Source: Cobetia sp. L2A1 (lineage in GTDB: Bacteria; Pseudomonadota; Gammaproteobacteria; Pseudomonadales; Halomonadaceae). From it: DNA of 64,000 nucleotides. Positions 10,854-22,215 of the stretch are shown in pieces. Each line of letters opens with the position of its first letter. Within the stretch, counting starts at the first letter, position 1. The notes under the pieces are model-generated. The model searched no databases and had not been told where the DNA came from. It saw nothing but the letters and a program-made list of their open reading frames with translations. Position numbers and translations under genes: made by a program. Location: the NCBI RefSeq assembly GCF_009796845.1, contig NZ_CP047025.1, positions 682,001-746,000 of the forward strand, given 5' to 3'.

Positions 10854-11786
10854 ATGGATTGGAATCATGTCGAGCAGGACCTGCCGAGCGCGGTGCCGCC
10901 CCGGGCTCTGCCACATCCGCTGACCTTCCGATTGCCGGCGGGCAGTATTGATTGTCACCTACACCTGTTTGATGACCCGGTACGCTACCCGCTCTCCGAG
11001 GATAGAACCTACAATCCTGCCGAATTCGGTCTCAAGGATGCGCTGGAGATGCATCATGCAATGGGGGCCAGGCACGGTGTGCTGATTCAGCCCAGCGTCT
11101 ATGGCTATGACAACCGACTACTATGCGACAGCCTGATAGCCTGCCGTGAGCGCGGACTGGATTACCGGGGGATTGCGGTGGTCACTCCCGATATCAGTGA
11201 TGAGGAGCTAGAACACCTTTCGGCGTTGGGTGTGTGTGGTATACGCCTCAATCTCATCTTCTCGGGCGGGCTTCGCTGGCGGGATGTCGTGTTGCTGGCA
11301 GATCGATTGGTGCGCTTCAACTGGCATCTGGAATGCCTGATCGATGTCTCGACCTTCCGCGACATGGAGGCGCGACTCGGCAGTTTGCCAGTCCCTGTGG
11401 TGATTGATCACATGGGCCATCTGGCCGCGACTCGGGGGCCTGAATGTCCGGGGTTCGCCGCGCTGTGTCGCATGCTCAAGCAGGGACGCACCTGGGCCAA
11501 GCTGTCAGCGCCTTATCGCCTGACGACACGGGGACGTCTGCCATACTCCGATGTCACCGCACTGGCGCGTGCGTTGGTGAATGCCAATCCGGAGCGTGTG
11601 GTATGGGGAAGTGACTGGCCGCATCCGTACATCGGTGTCGAGATGCCAGAGGAAGACATGCTCGCCGAATTGATGCAGCGTTGGCTGCCGGAGCGTGAGA
11701 TGCGGGAGAAGATCTTCCGCGATAATCCGCGTGCTTTGTATGGCTACAAGGCCTTCGTCAAGTCCAAGGCGGATGCTGCACACTGA
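10854..11786 (+). CDS. Amidohydrolase-family (TIM-barrel) hydrolase
   Basis: This is a 310-aa protein of the amidohydrolase-2 type, the group that includes 2-pyrone-4,6-dicarboxylate lactonase and sugar-lactone hydrolases. The N-terminal metal motif is IDCHLHLFD, VLIQPSVYGYDN follows, and VVIDHMGHLAA gives the mid-barrel His. VVWGSDWPHPY near the C-terminus is the characteristic GSDWPH motif of this group. GAGGGAG precedes the ATG at 10854, so the upstream GTG at 10782 is not favoured. The substrate cannot be deduced: the neighbours fadA and holA give no pathway. A carboxylated lactone is likely by family. Confidence 0.82.
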   Translation: MDWNHVEQDLPSAVPPRALPHPLTFRLPAGSIDCHLHLFDDPVRYPLSEDRTYNPAEFGLKDALEMHHAMGARHGVLIQPSVYGYDNRLLCDSLIACRERGLDYRGIAVVTPDISDEELEHLSALGVCGIRLNLIFSGGLRWRDVVLLADRLVRFNWHLECLIDVSTFRDMEARLGSLPVPVVIDHMGHLAATRGPECPGFAALCRMLKQGRTWAKLSAPYRLTTRGRLPYSDVTALARALVNANPERVVWGSDWPHPYIGVEMPEEDMLAELMQRWLPEREMREKIFRDNPRALYGYKAFVKSKADAAH

Positions 11787-11798
11787 GCCAATCATGAA

Positions 11799-11836
11799 AA
11801 TAGCCCCCACCCAGTAGATGACTGGGCGAGGGCTAT
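11799..11836. terminator. Hairpin between convergent genes
   Basis: An imperfect stem pairs AATAGCCC...CCCAGT with ACTGGG...GGGCTATT between the amidohydrolase gene and holA. It can end transcription from both sides. Confidence 0.7.
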
Positions 11837-11866
11837 TGGTGTGTCTAGAAAATGCTTCTTGGTATG

Positions 11867-12925
11867 TTACATCACCTTGTAGGCATGCGGCAGTTCTGCC
11901 AGCGGGCCACGGCCACCGGCTAGTGTCAGCGCCAGATCCACCATGCCATCCCATACCGGCAACGCCATGCCGCCCTTGATCGCCATATCAAGACGCTGAG
12001 CAAACAGCAGTAGCTTGTGCAGGCGCTTGTGAGGCAGTCGATTGACTGCCTGCTGATAGAAGGGCCGACGTTTATCGAAGATCATCGGCTTCTGTGCCTT
12101 GCAAGCGTGCTCGAAGCTTTGCCCTTGATCGAGATGCTGGCGGAGCGAGAGCAGGGTGCGCAGCTCACGCGTCAGCGCCCACAAGATGACAGGAGGCTCG
12201 ACCCCCTCGCCACGCAGGCCCAGCACGATACGTCCACTGCGCTCTATCTCACCTTTCAGGCAGGCATCGGCCAGTGTGAAGACATCGTAACGGGCATTGT
12301 CCTCGACGCCTTGTGCGATGGCATTGCCATCCAGTCGTGCGCCGGGCGGATGCAGCAGTGCCAGCTTCTGTAGCTCCTGGTCTGCTGCCAGCAGGTTGCC
12401 CTCGATGCGCTCAGCCAGCAGTCGTGACGCATCCTGATTTAGCTCAAGTCCGTGAAGGCGGGCGCGATCCCTGATCCAGAACCCCAATCGCGAATGATCG
12501 ACGGGCCACACGGTAACGAAGACACCGACCTTTTCCAGACTCTTGAACCACGCCGTCTGCTGAACCTTGCGATCGAGGCGGGCGGCGGAGATCAACAGGA
12601 TATCGCCGTTCTTCTCGATGCGTTCAGCGTAGGCCTTGAGCACCTTGCTGCCTTCCTGGCCAGCACTGTGACTACCAAGGCGCAGCTCAATCAGCTTGCG
12701 CGAGGCAAACAGTGACATGCTTGCGGCAGATTCCGTCAACCGCCCCCATTGAAAGCCATTTTCGACGTGTAGCACTTCGCGTTCTTCGACACCCGCTGCA
12801 CGCGCCGCTTTTCTGATCGCGTCGCAGCTCTCCTGATGAATGAGCGGCTCGTCACCGGCCACGATGTAGACGGGATAAAGACGCTTGCTGAGCTGCTCGT
12901 CCAGCTTGTCGGGATAGACCTTCAT
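11867..12925 (-). CDS. holA: DNA polymerase III subunit delta (HolA)
   Basis: Delta is the clamp-loader subunit that opens the beta sliding clamp. The 352-aa sequence starts MKVYPDKLDEQLSKRLYPVYIVAGDEPLIHQES, the conserved HolA beginning in which the GDEPL segment replaces a functional Walker motif. It continues through RKLIELRLGS, LAERIEGNLLAADQELQKLAL and FTLADACLKG, the usual landmarks. AAGGAC precedes ATG 12925. It follows lptE by 52 bases on the same strand, which matches the E. coli order leuS-lptE-holA. Confidence 0.94.
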   Translation of the reverse strand: MKVYPDKLDEQLSKRLYPVYIVAGDEPLIHQESCDAIRKAARAAGVEEREVLHVENGFQWGRLTESAASMSLFASRKLIELRLGSHSAGQEGSKVLKAYAERIEKNGDILLISAARLDRKVQQTAWFKSLEKVGVFVTVWPVDHSRLGFWIRDRARLHGLELNQDASRLLAERIEGNLLAADQELQKLALLHPPGARLDGNAIAQGVEDNARYDVFTLADACLKGEIERSGRIVLGLRGEGVEPPVILWALTRELRTLLSLRQHLDQGQSFEHACKAQKPMIFDKRRPFYQQAVNRLPHKRLHKLLLFAQRLDMAIKGGMALPVWDGMVDLALTLAGGRGPLAELPHAYKVM

Positions 12926-12977
12926 GAATGTCCTTCGGTCATGCACATGGCGTCATGGGATGGCTGCGCTGCCGGGA

Positions 12978-13511
12978 TCAGGGTTTGATCGTGTGCAGAC
13001 GCTCCAGCAGCTGACGACTCAGCTCACTATTGTTTTCCTGACCGGCGCGTTCACGCACCTCATCAGAATTGAGCAGGCTATCGTCGTTGGTGTAGTAGTA
13101 GCTGTTGGCTTCCAGCTCTTGCTGGTTGGCCAGGTAGGCACCATCGGACTTGCGCTGCACCGAGTAGACGAGATGGTAGGTCAGTTCGCGTTTGATACTG
13201 CCTGCGTCACCCCAAGTGATTTGATGAACTTTTTCGCTCACCTTGCCCAGATTCAGCTTGAGCGGTGCATTGTCACTCAGGTCGATATCGGCACGCTCCA
13301 GCGCTTCGCGCAGGGTGCGGTGCGTTTCACTGTTCGATGAATTGACGTCGAGCTGAGTGATGGCCATGGGGGCCGAATCTACGCCGCGCAGCTGAAAGCC
13401 GCAGCCACTCAATGTCAATGTCATGCCGACACCAAACGCCATCAGCAGTCGGCGGCGGCCAGCGCTGCGGGGTGTACCAGTCAGTGCGGGGGAAGAGTTC
13501 GCTTGCGTCAC
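12978..13511 (-). CDS. lptE: LPS assembly lipoprotein LptE
   Basis: LptE is the outer-membrane lipoprotein that plugs the LptD barrel and helps to deliver LPS to the cell surface. A signal peptide ends in the lipobox LTLSGC, with Cys37 as the lipidated residue. The mature start CGFQLRGVD is typical of LptE. The rest (LTYHLVYSVQRKSDGAYLANQQELEANSYYYTNDDSLL) has the family's two-layer pattern. The start is GTG at 13511 with AGGAGGT just before it; no in-frame ATG fits. The gene lies between leuS and holA as in E. coli, with a 218-base gap after leuS that shows no feature. Confidence 0.93.
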   Translation of the reverse strand: MTQANSSPALTGTPRSAGRRRLLMAFGVGMTLTLSGCGFQLRGVDSAPMAITQLDVNSSNSETHRTLREALERADIDLSDNAPLKLNLGKVSEKVHQITWGDAGSIKRELTYHLVYSVQRKSDGAYLANQQELEANSYYYTNDDSLLNSDEVRERAGQENNSELSRQLLERLHTIKP

Positions 13512-13729
13512 CGTGACCTCCTGTCATGAGCGGGTGTCATGAATATCTTGCGAGAGCGCGACCTGATCGCAAGTAGCTTCAATAGCAGGTCGCGCGCGGA
13601 AATGTGGCGCTGCCGGTCTGGTGTGAACTGCTCCCGCGAGACATGGCGAGCGGGAACAAGGAGACAGATCGGCAGCGAATCCTGACGACACATGCTGTCG
13701 AGAGGTAATGCTATCCAGCGAGCCAGGCG

Positions 13730-16699
<2,970 letters not shown>

Positions 16700-17410
16700 A
16701 TGAGCCAACAACGTGAATCCCGCGATCCACATGACCCGATCAGCGATGTGAGTTCCTCGCGTGCCAGTGTCTCTAAAGGTGATAGTGCCTCAAAAGAGAG
16801 TGGCTTCGAAGATACGCCAATGGCGGCACAAGCGCGTGCCGATAATGCCGGGCCGTCCGGTGCCGGACAGACCGTCGACGGCGAAGGGCGGCTGGGAGAC
16901 GCATATGGCCGTATTCTGACGCGCTTGGAAGATAGCGGTAATGAGCTTTCCTGGGATGGGCTGAAGGCCGAGCTGGACGAGGCCGTGCGCTTCGAGGCGG
17001 AAGTCGAGGAGTTCACGCTCGACGAGCTGGCGCTGCTACGTGCCTGGGTCGAGCGTGACATGCACGAGTTCCGTCGTCACCTTGCAGCCGGTGGTGAAGG
17101 TATTGCCAGCTGGTTGGGCATTGATCTCGATGTGCTGTCACGCAGTGTCAGCTCGGCATTGCTATCGATCGCCGACCGCACCGTCCTGGACCAGGCACAT
17201 TTTGAAGAAGATCTTGAAGCTGCGCGCGCTGACTACACTAGCGGCGAAGTCATCGCGCCAGGCTTGCTGCATTGCGTGCACTGTGACGGGATCACCACGC
17301 TGACGCGCCCCTGCGTGCTTGAATCCTGTCATGCCTGCGGCCATCGCTTCTTCGCGCGTGGCGCACCGCGGCCCTCACGCCCTGACATTGTTGCTGGTAG
17401 TGAGGACTGA
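16700..17410 (+). CDS. ybeL: YbeL-family (DUF1451) zinc-ribbon protein
   Basis: This is a 236-aa member of the YbeL/DUF1451 family. The first about 55 residues are low-complexity Ser/Asp-rich and have no counterpart in E. coli YbeL (about 160 aa). The conserved part follows: an acidic helical region (LDEAVRFEAEVEEFTLDELALLRAWVERDMHEF), then HFEEDLEAARADYTSGEVIAPG. It ends in a zinc ribbon with CVHC and CHAC pairs. AAGGAGA precedes ATG 16700. In E. coli ybeL also lies next to leuS, which supports orthology. Function is unknown. It overlaps the next gene by one base (TGATG), so the two are translationally coupled. Confidence 0.85.
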   Translation: MSQQRESRDPHDPISDVSSSRASVSKGDSASKESGFEDTPMAAQARADNAGPSGAGQTVDGEGRLGDAYGRILTRLEDSGNELSWDGLKAELDEAVRFEAEVEEFTLDELALLRAWVERDMHEFRRHLAAGGEGIASWLGIDLDVLSRSVSSALLSIADRTVLDQAHFEEDLEAARADYTSGEVIAPGLLHCVHCDGITTLTRPCVLESCHACGHRFFARGAPRPSRPDIVAGSED

Positions 17411-18624
17411 TGTCAGCCCAGAAGGGCTGGTTTGCGCCTGCGCACAAGGTATGGCTGGCGGGGCGCAAGCCTAAAGCAGTGCAGCTGATGATTGAGCACT
17501 TCAATCACCAACCGCGTCCGCGTGATGCCGGCATGTTCAAGCAGATGTCCTATTACCTGTTTTTACTGGGAGATTACCGTGCCGCCAGCCAGATTCTTGG
17601 GCACGGATGTACGGAATGTCCACAGGATGAGGAAATCGCGCTCAACCATGTCGTGTGTCTGTCGCGTGCTGGTGATACTGCCGCCTCTCGTGTAGCAGGG
17701 AGAAAGCTCGCAGAGCAGCAATGCACGAATCCGGTGCTATTTGATTCGCTGGCCAGCAGCTGCGCGTATCTTGAGCGGTACGATGAGGCACGTGAGTATG
17801 GCAGCCTCGCCTTGATGCTCAAGGATGCTCAGCATGGCAGGTCGCCGTTGACCACTGGTTGGCAGCTATCCACAGTCTCGCCGAGTGCGCTTGCGGCGGG
17901 CAAGGCGCGGGTGCTGTCTTTTGGCATGTGGGGCCGTCAGGCGCGCTATGTGAATGGCATGCTGCACAATCTTCTGCTCGCCCCGGTGCTCTATCCCGGC
18001 TGGCAGGTGCGTCTCTATCACGATGCCAGCGTTCCTGCGGATTTCTTGATAATGGCACGTCAACTAGGTGCCGAGCTGATTGAGCGACCCGACAGTGACA
18101 GCCTTTGCCAGCGGTTGTGTTGGCGATTCGCGGTCGCTGATGATCCAACCGTTGGCTACTTCGTGGTACGTGACTGTGACAGTGTCATTAGCTTGAGGGA
18201 GGTGCGCGCGATACAGATGTGGTTATCCTCCGGCCGTTTCTTCCATGTCATGCGGGATTGGTGGAGCCATACCGATCTGGTGCTGGCGGGGCTGTGGGGA
18301 GGCGTCGCTGGAGTATTGCCGTCACTGGAAGCTATGTTGAGCCAATGGCAACCCAGGCAGGCTGAGACGCCAAATATCGATCAGTGGTTCATGAAGGAAT
18401 GTGTCTGGCGCTATATGCGCACCAGCATCATCAGTCATGATCGCTGTTATTCACTATTGATAGAGGGGCGTGACAGCCTGCGCTTTCCGGATGATGTGCT
18501 TGGGGAGTTACCGCGCGGCAATGTCCATGTTGGCAGTGATGAGTGGACGCGAGACCGCGCTTTTCAGCTTCGCCAGCTGGGGCCATGGCTCAAGGGCGTC
18601 AGTTGGATGCCGCGCGTGAAGTGA
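17410..18624 (+). CDS. TPR protein with glycosyltransferase-like C-terminal domain
   Basis: The product has 404 aa and I do not know an exact homologue. Residues about 1-150 look like helical TPR-type repeats (SYYLFLLGDYRAASQIL, LFDSLASSCAYLERYDEAREYGSLALML). From about 165 a different domain begins: VLSFGMWGRQARYVNGMLHNLLLAPVLYPGWQVRLYHD, then CWRFAVADDPTVGYFVVRDCDS at about 250, then FHVMRDWWSHTDLVLAGLWGG. An Asp-Cys-Asp in a RDCDS context, followed by an MRD motif and a LxGGxWG motif, resembles nucleotide-sugar-dependent glycosyltransferase folds. I recall similar segments in large DNA viruses and marine phages. Its ATG overlaps the ybeL stop, so it is coupled to that gene. Enzyme activity, donor and acceptor are unknown. 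Confidence 0.72.
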   Translation: MSAQKGWFAPAHKVWLAGRKPKAVQLMIEHFNHQPRPRDAGMFKQMSYYLFLLGDYRAASQILGHGCTECPQDEEIALNHVVCLSRAGDTAASRVAGRKLAEQQCTNPVLFDSLASSCAYLERYDEAREYGSLALMLKDAQHGRSPLTTGWQLSTVSPSALAAGKARVLSFGMWGRQARYVNGMLHNLLLAPVLYPGWQVRLYHDASVPADFLIMARQLGAELIERPDSDSLCQRLCWRFAVADDPTVGYFVVRDCDSVISLREVRAIQMWLSSGRFFHVMRDWWSHTDLVLAGLWGGVAGVLPSLEAMLSQWQPRQAETPNIDQWFMKECVWRYMRTSIISHDRCYSLLIEGRDSLRFPDDVLGELPRGNVHVGSDEWTRDRAFQLRQLGPWLKGVSWMPRVK

Positions 18625-18646
18625 TCTGAAAAGTAGGGCGTGTCGT

Positions 18647-18688
18647 AAAACAACGCAGGGCTGCCAGATGGCAGCCCTGCGTTGTTTT
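18647..18688. terminator. Strong bidirectional terminator
   Basis: A perfect 20-bp stem (AAAACAACGCAGGGCTGCCA) with a 2-base loop ends in TTTT on both strands. It lies between the convergent TPR/glycosyltransferase-like gene and the ydcF-like gene. Confidence 0.93.
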
Positions 18689-18709
18689 CAGCAATGACGG
18701 CAATGGATT

Positions 18710-19462
18710 CTAGCGGCCTACCAGCCAGCCTATCCACTCATGCAGCGCCCAGCGGGACTGGGTAAGTGCAGAGCTATTGGGTACCCAGGCATCTGGCCCA
18801 AGACTGGAGACCGAGGTATAGCCGACTGGCGCCGGGATGATGGTACGGAAGCCCTGATTCTGGAAATTACGCATGGCGCGCGGCATGTGCCATGCACTGG
18901 TTACCAGCACGATCTTGTTGATATCGTCCTTCTTGAGCATTTCGCGAGTGTACAGCGCATTCTGCTGCGTGTTCTCGCTACGATTTTCCAGCCAGCGAGC
19001 AGGGTAATCGAACTCATCGATCAGGGAGCGCTGCATCAGATCTGCCAGCGTGCCACTGTCAGAGTTGGAGACCTTGCCACCTGTGAGCAGGATCGGCAGC
19101 TCTGCATTGCGCGCCACGCGCACGCCTTCATCCAGCCGACTGAGCGTCTCGCCATTGATGCGGTCACTCCCCTGCAGCTCCGGCGCGTTGTAATAACGAC
19201 CACTGGACAGTACCACCACGGCTTGCGCCTGGATCCATTCGGCTGGCTCGCTGGGTTTGATGCGTTCCAGCCCTGCCATCAAGCGGGTAGACACGACCGG
19301 TGATGCCAGCAGCCACAGGCTGATGATGGCCAGCGCCATGAATACACGTGCTGTGCTTGGCCAGCGCTTGAGGATCAGCATGGCCAGAATCAGCAGCAAC
19401 AAAGGCCCGCCGGGCGGCAGTATCAGATCCTTGATGATGCCGAGTAACTCGGTGAAGCCCAT
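18710..19462 (-). CDS. YdcF/ElyC family (DUF218) membrane protein
   Basis: This is a 250-aa inner-membrane protein with two N-terminal helices (LLLLILAMLIL and FMALAIISLWLLASPVV), followed by a soluble DUF218 domain. Domain landmarks are AVVVLSSGRYYNAPE, RLDEGVRVARNAELPILLTGGK, ENRSENTQQNALYTREML and IVLVTSAWHMPRAMRNFQNQG. E. coli ElyC with this layout affects peptidoglycan and undecaprenyl-phosphate-linked envelope assembly; whether this protein does the same is inference. It starts at ATG 19462, 50 bases after the lnt stop, and is probably co-transcribed with lnt. Confidence 0.85.
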   Translation of the reverse strand: MGFTELLGIIKDLILPPGGPLLLLILAMLILKRWPSTARVFMALAIISLWLLASPVVSTRLMAGLERIKPSEPAEWIQAQAVVVLSSGRYYNAPELQGSDRINGETLSRLDEGVRVARNAELPILLTGGKVSNSDSGTLADLMQRSLIDEFDYPARWLENRSENTQQNALYTREMLKKDDINKIVLVTSAWHMPRAMRNFQNQGFRTIIPAPVGYTSVSSLGPDAWVPNSSALTQSRWALHEWIGWLVGR

Positions 19463-19512
19463 GACATTCTCGCTTGATCAGATGCAATGCCGGGCGTCTG
19501 CCCGGCAGATGA

Positions 19513-21030
19513 TTATGATGAACGACGTACCTGACGGCGGGCACCGATACCTTCGGTAATACCTATGATCAGCCCCGGTGTCAGCAGCAGGGCGATCAAT
19601 ATCCATACCGGCAACATGCCAAGGCGCATCCAGGGTGTCATACCCAGCTGTAGTCGAACATCGCCCGTGACGGTAGCTTCCTCGAATTGTGGCGCCTGCT
19701 CAAGAATTTCACCTTGCGGCGAAATGATGGCAGTCACGCCGTTGCTGGTCGCACGTAGCAGATAGCGGCCATTTTCCAGTGCTCGCATCTGGGCCATCTG
19801 CAGATGCTGCAGCGGACCGATCGAGTGCCCAAACCAGGTGTCGTTGGAGACGGTCAACAAAATGGTAGAACTGAGCGCACGCTGGCGTACCAGTTCCGGA
19901 TAGACGATCTCATAGCAGATCGCCACACCAATGCGTAGGCCACTGACGTTGAGCGGTGGCTGTTTGCTGCCCCCTGCAGCCATGCTTGACATGGGCAGGT
20001 CGAGGAAGCTGATCACACCACGGAGCACGCTTTGCAGTGGCACGTATTCCCCGAAAGGTACCAGGTGTTCCTTGCGATACTGGGTATCGGGCGAATCGAT
20101 GGGAATCACGCTGTTGTAGAAGCGGCCATCGGTATCACGTTCCACGATCCCGGTAATAAGACCTGTTTTGGGTGGCAGAGTTGCCTGAATGCGTTCAAGA
20201 AAAGGCTCGGCTTGATCACGAAGCATCGGTAACGCCGTTTCTGGCCAGACGATAAGGTCGGCGTCATCTTGGACGGCACGTGTCATGGCGGCGTAAGTAT
20301 TGGCGGCGCGACGCTGACCCTCGGCACTCCACTTGATCAACTGAGGGAGATTGCCCTGGAGTAGAGCGACGCGCGCAGGTTGGCCGCCGGGTTGGGTCCA
20401 GCTGGCGGGGAGTAACAGGCCAGCACTCCACAGTACGATCAACGGTACGATCGCCCACCAGCGCCGACGCAGGGCCATATTCCACAGTAGCGCCCCGGAC
20501 AGCGCGATGATCAACGAGATGCCGTAAACGCCGAGCACCGGCACCCAGTTGGCCAATGGCGAGCCCACTGCACTGTTGCCGAGCAGCAGCCAGGGGAAGC
20601 CGGTGAAGGCCCAGGTGCGAAACAGTTCACTGATCACGAACACGGCAGCAAACGACAGCACGTCGAGCTTGCGTGAGCAGAAGCGTTGCCACAAGCCCAT
20701 CCACAACATCGGGAACAGCGCCATGGTCGCGACGAACAGCATCGTCAGCAGCACGGCCAGTGGCATGCCGGTGTAGCCGTAATCGTGGATCGAGACATAC
20801 ACCCAGCTGGCGCCGCTGCCGAACAGGCCGACACCGAACCACCAGGCACGCAGGAAGCCACCGCCTTCCATGCGCAGCGCACCGTAGAGCAAGCCGGCGC
20901 CGAGAGGCCCCAGCCACCAATGTTCGAAGGGGGCAAAGCTCAGCGTGACAAGACCGCCAGCAATGATTGCCAGTACGTGACCCAGTATTGATATGCCGGT
21001 GAAGGCGGCTGGGCGGGGGGAATCGGACAT
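19513..21030 (-). CDS. lnt: Apolipoprotein N-acyltransferase (Lnt)
   Basis: Lnt adds the third acyl chain to the N-terminal Cys of lipoproteins in the inner membrane. The 505-aa protein has about six N-terminal membrane helices and a C-terminal nitrilase-like domain. The E-K-C triad appears in VWPETALPML (Glu), YRKEHLVPFGEYVP (Lys) and GVAICYEIVYPEL (Cys). A final membrane helix is near the C-terminus. ATG 21030 is preceded by AAGGAGAGCGGT. A terminator-like hairpin ends only a few bases before that ribosome-binding site. The order corC-lnt is conserved with E. coli. Confidence 0.95.
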   Translation of the reverse strand: MSDSPRPAAFTGISILGHVLAIIAGGLVTLSFAPFEHWWLGPLGAGLLYGALRMEGGGFLRAWWFGVGLFGSGASWVYVSIHDYGYTGMPLAVLLTMLFVATMALFPMLWMGLWQRFCSRKLDVLSFAAVFVISELFRTWAFTGFPWLLLGNSAVGSPLANWVPVLGVYGISLIIALSGALLWNMALRRRWWAIVPLIVLWSAGLLLPASWTQPGGQPARVALLQGNLPQLIKWSAEGQRRAANTYAAMTRAVQDDADLIVWPETALPMLRDQAEPFLERIQATLPPKTGLITGIVERDTDGRFYNSVIPIDSPDTQYRKEHLVPFGEYVPLQSVLRGVISFLDLPMSSMAAGGSKQPPLNVSGLRIGVAICYEIVYPELVRQRALSSTILLTVSNDTWFGHSIGPLQHLQMAQMRALENGRYLLRATSNGVTAIISPQGEILEQAPQFEEATVTGDVRLQLGMTPWMRLGMLPVWILIALLLTPGLIIGITEGIGARRQVRRSS

Positions 21031-21046
21031 ACCGCTCTCCTTGTAA

Positions 21047-21080
21047 AATGCCAGACACACCGAAAGATGTGTCTGGCATT
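21047..21080 (-). terminator. Terminator-like hairpin abutting the lnt ribosome-binding site
   Basis: On the minus strand a perfect 13-bp stem (AATGCCAGACACA) with an 8-base loop is followed at once by TTTT and then by ACAAGGAGAGCGGTATG, the lnt start. It can stop corC transcription or work as a leader structure for lnt. Confidence 0.75.
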
Positions 21081-21176
21081 GTCCGTCATCATCACGGGCG
21101 ACATCGGTAGCCCGTCTGATATGCGTCATGGCGTACTGCTGCGTCTTGTGAAGACGTCATTCAGTGACTCACACTT

Positions 21177-22085
21177 TCATTCACCGCTGATATGCGCGCG
21201 GTGCTCTTCCGAGGGCGGTGCATCACCGGTGGCATCTTCCAGTCGGCACACCTGTATCTGGCGTATGCGTCGATTATCGGCATTGAGCACCGTAAAGCGC
21301 CAGCCGGTGAAGTCAGTCGATTCCTGCCGGCGTGGCATGTGACCGAAACGCTGGATCATCAGTCCACCGATGGTATCGAACTCTTCATCCGGGAAGTCGG
21401 TAGCGAAGTGCTCATTGAAGTCGTCGATGGTGGTCAAGGCGCTGACGGCATATTGGCCATCGCCCAGCTCACGGATATCTTCATCTTCATCGGTATCGTG
21501 CTCATCCTCGATGTCACCGACGATCTGCTCGAGAATGTCCTCGATGGTGATCAGGCCGGCGGTACCGCCGTACTCATCAATGACCACTGCCATGTGATTA
21601 CGGGTTTCGCGGAATTCCTTGAGCAGGCTGTTGAGGCGTTTGGACTCGGGAATGAACATGGCTGGACGAATGGCTTCACGTAGATCGAAGCGCTTGCGCT
21701 CGCTGTCATTTTGCAAGATCAGCGGCAGCAGATCCTTGGCCAGCAGAATGCCGAGTACCTCGTCGAGATTCTCGTCGATGACAGGATAGCGTGAGTGCGC
21801 TGATTCGAGAATCAGCGGCAGGTACTCTTCCGGGCGCTGATCGACCTGAATGGCCTGCATCTGGGAACGGGGGATCATCACCTCACGAACTTGCTGGTCA
21901 CTTATTTCCAGCGCGCCCTCGATGATGGCAATCGCGTCCTGGTCAAGATTGAGGCGTGGGCCTACCTCTGACAGGAACTGGAGCAGCTCGCTACGGGAGC
22001 TGGGTTCGTCGGTGTCGCTTGAGAAGGCGCCGAACAGCTTATCGAGCCATGATTTCGATTGGCTTCCCGATCGGTCTTCGCTCAT
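21177..22085 (-). CDS. corC: CorC/HlyC-type CBS-domain protein
   Basis: This is a 302-aa cytoplasmic protein with two CBS domains and a CorC_HlyC C-terminal domain, and without the DUF21 membrane part. The first CBS begins at VREVMIPRSQMQAI, and the second contains PESKRLNSLLKEFRETRNHMAVVIDEYGGTAGLITIEDILEQIVGDI. The tail FNEHFATDFPDEEFDTIGGLMIQRFGHMPRR is the transporter-associated domain. Its E. coli counterpart YbeX/CorC is linked to Mg/Co efflux and, through its ybeZYX neighbours, to ribosome physiology. It lies in the conserved order phoH-ybeY-corC-lnt. Confidence 0.93.
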   Translation of the reverse strand: MSEDRSGSQSKSWLDKLFGAFSSDTDEPSSRSELLQFLSEVGPRLNLDQDAIAIIEGALEISDQQVREVMIPRSQMQAIQVDQRPEEYLPLILESAHSRYPVIDENLDEVLGILLAKDLLPLILQNDSERKRFDLREAIRPAMFIPESKRLNSLLKEFRETRNHMAVVIDEYGGTAGLITIEDILEQIVGDIEDEHDTDEDEDIRELGDGQYAVSALTTIDDFNEHFATDFPDEEFDTIGGLMIQRFGHMPRRQESTDFTGWRFTVLNADNRRIRQIQVCRLEDATGDAPPSEEHRAHISGE

Positions 22086-22135
22086 GCGTTATTTTCTCTT
22101 TTCCTCGGTGGCGATACCCCATCGTCGTGGGGGCA

Positions 22136-22215
22136 TCGGGGCTGCCGAGTACGAAAGGGAACTTCCCTGACGTACTCGGCGGCGGTCGATGCGGATGCTT
22201 GCAGGCATCCGCATC
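22136..22215 (-). promoter_or_regulatory. Tandem RNA hairpins between ybeY and corC
   Basis: Two perfect stems lie back to back. GATGCGGATGC pairs with its complement over 22188-22215 and overlaps the ybeY stop. GCCGAGTACG pairs over 22144-22180 and encloses an inner AGGGAA/TTCCCT stem. GC-rich bases toward corC can form another weak stem. No T run follows, so mRNA processing or stabilisation is more likely than termination. Confidence 0.6.
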
